Positions 6,014 to 9,390 of a stretch of DNA of 9,390 nt are shown in pieces. This stretch comes from an uncultured Bacteroides sp. GTDB taxonomy: Bacteria > Bacteroidota > Bacteroidia > Bacteroidales > Bacteroidaceae. The stretch's first letter is position 1. Every line of letters begins with the position of its first letter. The position numbers and the translations under genes were made by a program. The notes below the pieces were generated by a model. It did not search any database and had not been told where the DNA came from. It was given only the letters and a program-made list of their open reading frames with translations. The stretch lies in assembly GCA_902472795.1 (NCBI GenBank), contig CABROZ010000092.1, positions 1-9,390 on the forward strand, given 5' to 3'.

Positions 6014-6394
6014 TTATTTCTTTCCGTTGTTTTTAGCTTCAATACTCAACGTTGCATGAGGTACGGCACGCAGACGCTCTGCGGGAATCAGTTTGCCCGT
6101 CTCACGGCAAATGCCGTAGGTCTTGTTCTCGATACGTACCAATGCAGCCTGCAGCCCTTGAATAAACTTCAACTGACGCTGAGCCAGACGTGTTGTTTCC
6201 TCCTTTGACAACGTATTGGCACCTTCCTCCAGCACTTTATAAGTAGGCGAAGTGTCATCCGTATCATTTCCATCGGCACCTGTCAGACTTGCTTTCAGCA
6301 AATCATAATCGCGCTGTGCCAATTCCAGCTTTTCCATTATAATGGCACGGAATTCTTCCAATTCAGCATCTGAATATCTTGTCTTTTCTGCCAT
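6014..6394 (-). CDS. TraR/DksA-family regulator with a degenerate zinc finger
   Basis: This 126-residue protein belongs to the DksA/TraR group, whose members bind the secondary channel of RNA polymerase and alter promoter output, often with ppGpp. The N-terminal part (about 8-90) is helical and would form the coiled coil; its tip region around 38-50 is acidic (GADGNDTDDTS), comparable in place to the DxxDxA tip of DksA. The C-terminal part YGICRETGKLIPAERL (93-108) aligns to the zinc-finger fold. The four Cys positions (spacing 2, 17, 2) read C96, T99, S117 and A120, so three of four ligands are missing and zinc binding is unlikely. The fold may be kept without metal, as in some DksA relatives. 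The gene lies 51 nt after ileS, with no TAnnTTTG box between them, and abuts lspA. Confidence 0.9.
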   Translation of the reverse strand: MAEKTRYSDAELEEFRAIIMEKLELAQRDYDLLKASLTGADGNDTDDTSPTYKVLEEGANTLSKEETTRLAQRQLKFIQGLQAALVRIENKTYGICRETGKLIPAERLRAVPHATLSIEAKNNGKK

Positions 6395-6445
6395 AGCTTT
6401 AGAATTTTATTTGGGTTCTTCTGATTTCGATTTTCCGATATATTG

Positions 6446-9390
6446 TTAAGCCTTAGACGCTTCTTTTTCTACACTTACGTACAGGGAGAAATCGTCGAAG
6501 TTCAACTCTGTTCCGTTTTCTACCTCATCGGCAAGTGTAAGCGAGGTACCTAAAACTTGGTTACAAATATAGTCTTTATATTCGGTTACCGCATCATCTG
6601 TCTGCTGATTTTTTGATAGGGTGATCCGAATTTTATCTGTTATTTCAAATCCGCTCGACTTACGCAGATTCTGAATACGGTTTACCAATTCACGGGCCAC
6701 GCCTTCACGACGAAGTTCTTCGGTCACTGTCACTTCCAAAGCAACAGTCAGCTTGCCCTCGTTGGCTACCAACCAGCCGGGAATATCTTCGCTGAAGATT
6801 TCTACATCGCTCGTTTCGATAACAGCATCGCCGCCATCCAGATGGAAGGTGTACGATCCGTTCTTTTCCAGTTCGGCAATGGCCTCCTGCGACATTTCGG
6901 CTACTTGCGCAGCCACAGCCTTCATCTGCTTGCCAAACTTCGGACCAAGTTTCTTGAAATCGCATTTCACCCTCTTGACCAGCACTCCGGCAGCGCCATC
7001 CACAAACTTGATTTCCTTCACGTTGACCTCGTTCATAATCAGCGATTTCACAGCCTCGATGTGGGCACGTTGTTCCTCATCCACTACCGGAATCATAATG
7101 CACTGTAGCGGCTGACGCACCTTGATGTTCACCTTACGGCGCAGAGCCAACACCATCGAAGTAACGTCCTGAGCCATCTGCATACGGGCTTCCAGTTCCT
7201 TGTCGATCATGCCTTCCTGACATACCGGGAATTTGGCCAAGTGTACGGAAACCACGTTGTCGCGTCCCGTGACGGCAATCAGATCCATGTAGAGCATATC
7301 GGCATAGAAAGGAGCGATAGGAGCCATCAGTTTGGCAACAGTCTCCAGACAGGTATATAGCGTCTGATAAGCCGACAACTTGTCTTGGGTAAACTCTCCG
7401 CCCCAGAAACGCTTACGATTCAGACGGACGTACCAGTTGGACAGGTTGTCATTCACAAAATCAGAAATCAGACGCCCTGCCCGTGTCGGCTCGTAGTCAT
7501 TGTAGCATGCGTCCACATTCTTAATCAACGTGTTCAGTACGGAAAGGATCCAGCGGTCAATCTCCGGACGTTCTGCCATCGGCACGTCAGCTTCCTTATA
7601 CTCAAATCCGTCCACATTGGCATAAAGAGCAAAGAAAGAATATGTATTATAGAGCGTGCCGAAGAACTTACGGCGTACTTCTTCCACTCCTTCCACATCG
7701 AACTTCAGGTTGTCCCACGGCGACGAATTGGTAATCATGTACCAGCGCAGAGGATCGGAACCGTATTTCTCGATGGTCGTAAACGGATCGACTGCATTGC
7801 CCAGACGCTTCGACATCTTATTGCCGTTCTTGTCAAGAACCAGACCATTGGAAATGACGGTCTTGTAGGCTACGCTATCGAATACCATCGTTGCAATGGC
7901 ATGCAACGTAAAGAACCAGCCACGCGTCTGATCGACACCTTCGGCGATGAAGTCTGCCGGATAGACCTGATGCGTATCAAGCAGTTCCTTGTTCTCGAAC
8001 GGATAGTGAATCTGCGCATAAGGCATGGAACCGGAATCGAACCATACGTCTATCAAGTCCGATTCACGCTTCATGGGCTGACCGTCCTTCGAAACCAAGA
8101 TAATCTCATCGACATACGGACGATGCAAATCTATCTTGTCGTAATTCTCTTTGGTATATACGCCCGGCACAAAGCCTTTGTCCTTGTAGGGATTGCTCTT
8201 CATCACACCGGCTGCTACTGCCTTTTCAACCTCGGCATAGAGTTCTTCAACCGACTCGATGCACTTTTCTTCCGTGCCGTCCTCGGTACGCCAGATTGGA
8301 AGCGGAGTACCCCAATAGCGCGAACGGCTGAGGTTCCAGTCGTTCAGATTCTCCAGCCACTTGCCGAAACGTCCCGTACCGGTGCTTTCCGGTTTCCAGT
8401 TGATGGTTTTGTTCAATTCCATCATGCGCTCCTTGCAGGCCGTACTGCGGATGAACCAGCTGTCCAGCGGATAGTAGAGCACCGGTTTGTCTGTACGCCA
8501 GCAATGCGGATAGTTGTGAACATGTTTCTCGATCTTGAATGCCTGATTGGCGGCTTTCATCATCATACAGATGTAGAAGTCGAGCGACTCGGCTGCCTGC
8601 GCTGCCTTTTCGTCGTACTTGCCATCTACGGTAAATTGCGGGTCGTAAGCGTTTTTCACCCAACGACCCTGATATTCCTTGTAGGCATCCACATCGACAC
8701 ATTCGGCCACAAACTTCTCGTCTAATTCGTCCAACAGGTAGAACTTACCGGTCAGATCGACCATCGGACGGGTTTCGCCGCGCTTGTTGATCATGAACAG
8801 TGAAGGAATGCCGGCTGCACGCGCCACGTTGGCATCGTCGGCACCAAAAGTCGGTGCGATGTGCACGATACCCGTACCGTCTTCGGTCGTCACATAGTCG
8901 CCGGGGATGACCCGGAATGCCTTGGCCGATGCTTCACGCCAATTACCGTTTTCATCCAGTTCGGTCGGTTTCACCCAAGGAATCAGCTGTTCGTACTCCA
9001 TGCCGACCAGGTCGGTACCCTTGTACTCGCCGACGACCTTGAACGGGATCAGCTTATCACCGGGCTTATAGTCCTCTAATGCAAGGCCTTCCGCCTTTTT
9101 ATTGAAGTGTGCATAGAGCAGTGCCTTGGCCAGAACGACCGTCATCTTTTCGCCTGTATAGCCATTGTATGTCTGAACGGCTACATAGTCGATCTTCGGC
9201 CCCACGCAGAGAGCCGTATTGCTGGGCAACGTCCACGGAGTAGTAGTCCAGGCAATGAAGTAAGGAGTTCCCCACGCTGCCATTTCGGGTTTCGGGTTCT
9301 TCATTTTGAACTGACCGACCACCGTCAGGTCCTTCACGTCGCGATAGCATCCCGGCTGGTTCAGCTCGTGCGAGCTCAAGCCGGTACCGG
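6446..9390 (-). CDS. ileS: Isoleucyl-tRNA synthetase, 5' end cut by window edge
   Basis: This class I enzyme charges tRNA-Ile with isoleucine in the cytoplasm. The frame stays open to the right edge, so about 980 codons are visible and the true start and HIGH motif lie outside. The codon at 9379-9377 is TTG and reads as an internal Leu (GTGLSSHE). Numbering from that Leu: the editing domain shows WTTTPWTLPSN (44-54) and TTEDGTGIVHIAPTFGADD (164-182); the catalytic core shows RYWGTPLPIW (354-363), DVWFDSGS (444-451), GVDQTRGWFF (481-490) and the signature KMSKR (521-525, bases 7819-7805). An anticodon-binding helical region follows, with NWYVRLNRKRFW near 650. The C-terminal part resembles the DUF5915 extension and has no paired CxxC motifs, unlike E. 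coli-type IleRS. KMSKR and the tail suggest the eukaryote-like type. It heads the visible part of the operon. Confidence 0.96.
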   Translation of the reverse strand, partial: GTGLSSHELNQPGCYRDVKDLTVVGQFKMKNPKPEMAAWGTPYFIAWTTTPWTLPSNTALCVGPKIDYVAVQTYNGYTGEKMTVVLAKALLYAHFNKKAEGLALEDYKPGDKLIPFKVVGEYKGTDLVGMEYEQLIPWVKPTELDENGNWREASAKAFRVIPGDYVTTEDGTGIVHIAPTFGADDANVARAAGIPSLFMINKRGETRPMVDLTGKFYLLDELDEKFVAECVDVDAYKEYQGRWVKNAYDPQFTVDGKYDEKAAQAAESLDFYICMMMKAANQAFKIEKHVHNYPHCWRTDKPVLYYPLDSWFIRSTACKERMMELNKTINWKPESTGTGRFGKWLENLNDWNLSRSRYWGTPLPIWRTEDGTEEKCIESVEELYAEVEKAVAAGVMKSNPYKDKGFVPGVYTKENYDKIDLHRPYVDEIILVSKDGQPMKRESDLIDVWFDSGSMPYAQIHYPFENKELLDTHQVYPADFIAEGVDQTRGWFFTLHAIATMVFDSVAYKTVISNGLVLDKNGNKMSKRLGNAVDPFTTIEKYGSDPLRWYMITNSSPWDNLKFDVEGVEEVRRKFFGTLYNTYSFFALYANVDGFEYKEADVPMAERPEIDRWILSVLNTLIKNVDACYNDYEPTRAGRLISDFVNDNLSNWYVRLNRKRFWGGEFTQDKLSAYQTLYTCLETVAKLMAPIAPFYADMLYMDLIAVTGRDNVVSVHLAKFPVCQEGMIDKELEARMQMAQDVTSMVLALRRKVNIKVRQPLQCIMIPVVDEEQRAHIEAVKSLIMNEVNVKEIKFVDGAAGVLVKRVKCDFKKLGPKFGKQMKAVAAQVAEMSQEAIAELEKNGSYTFHLDGGDAVIETSDVEIFSEDIPGWLVANEGKLTVALEVTVTEELRREGVARELVNRIQNLRKSSGFEITDKIRITLSKNQQTDDAVTEYKDYICNQVLGTSLTLADEVENGTELNFDDFSLYVSVEKEASKA

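Noticed and set aside
5402..6208. Plus-strand open frame of 268 residues
   Set aside because: It spans the antisense of lspA and part of the DksA-like gene, both of which have clear family motifs.
6395..6445. Separate promoter or terminator between ileS and the DksA-like gene
   Set aside because: No TAnnTTTG box on the minus strand and no stem with a T-run in these 51 bases, so co-transcription is more likely.
7385..8725. Plus-strand open frame of 446 residues
   Set aside because: It is fully antisense to ileS, whose motifs are intact on the minus strand; its composition fits a shadow frame.
9377..9379. TTG as the start of ileS
   Set aside because: The frame continues open to the window edge, and the HIGH motif and N-terminal core are missing, so this is an internal Leu codon.

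Overview
The window looks like the chromosome of a Bacteroides-type organism (phylum Bacteroidota). Three things point there: promoters of the TTTG-N20-TAnnTTTG class, a lipoprotein form of the TamA/BamA family, and a tightly packed ileS / DksA-like / lspA / DUF4296 gene string of a kind familiar from Bacteroides. I did not identify the species. I saw no phage, transposase, defence or antibiotic-resistance gene cassette. Six protein genes are supported, one of them cut by the window edge.

Layout. Positions 1-778 carry no convincing gene. They hold an island of non-coding repeats: a CGCGGAT-rich inverted repeat (121-323), a perfect 10-bp stem (386-419), a nine-unit array of 22-bp tandem repeats (427-622), and a near-perfect 21-bp inverted repeat abutting the array (620-696). 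Next, on the minus strand, is a 768-residue TamL-like outer-membrane assembly lipoprotein (779-3085). A 286-bp divergent intergenic region (3086-3371) carries a -7 box for tamL, a full Bacteroides-type promoter for the plus-strand gene, and a GTTGACAAGG-type repeated leader. A SpoU/TrmH-family RNA methyltransferase follows on the plus strand (3372-4133).

The rest is a minus-strand operon read from the right edge leftward: ileS (5' end outside the window), a TraR/DksA-like protein that has lost three of four zinc cysteines, lspA, a DUF4296 lipoprotein, and an 85-residue protein of unknown function. The last four genes are joined by junctions of 0, -4 and -1 nt, which suggests translational coupling. 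The last gene runs 50 bp into the 3' end of the methyltransferase gene on the opposite strand.

How the genes relate. LspA cuts prolipoprotein signal peptides. Two lipobox proteins lie in the window: the DUF4296 protein in the same operon, and TamL outside it. The co-location of ileS and lspA is also known from Proteobacteria. The protein-coding part is otherwise ordinary core genome. The least explained sequence is the repeat island at 1-725, followed by the repeated leader of the methyltransferase gene, the 85-residue protein and the departures from consensus in LspA and the DksA-like protein.
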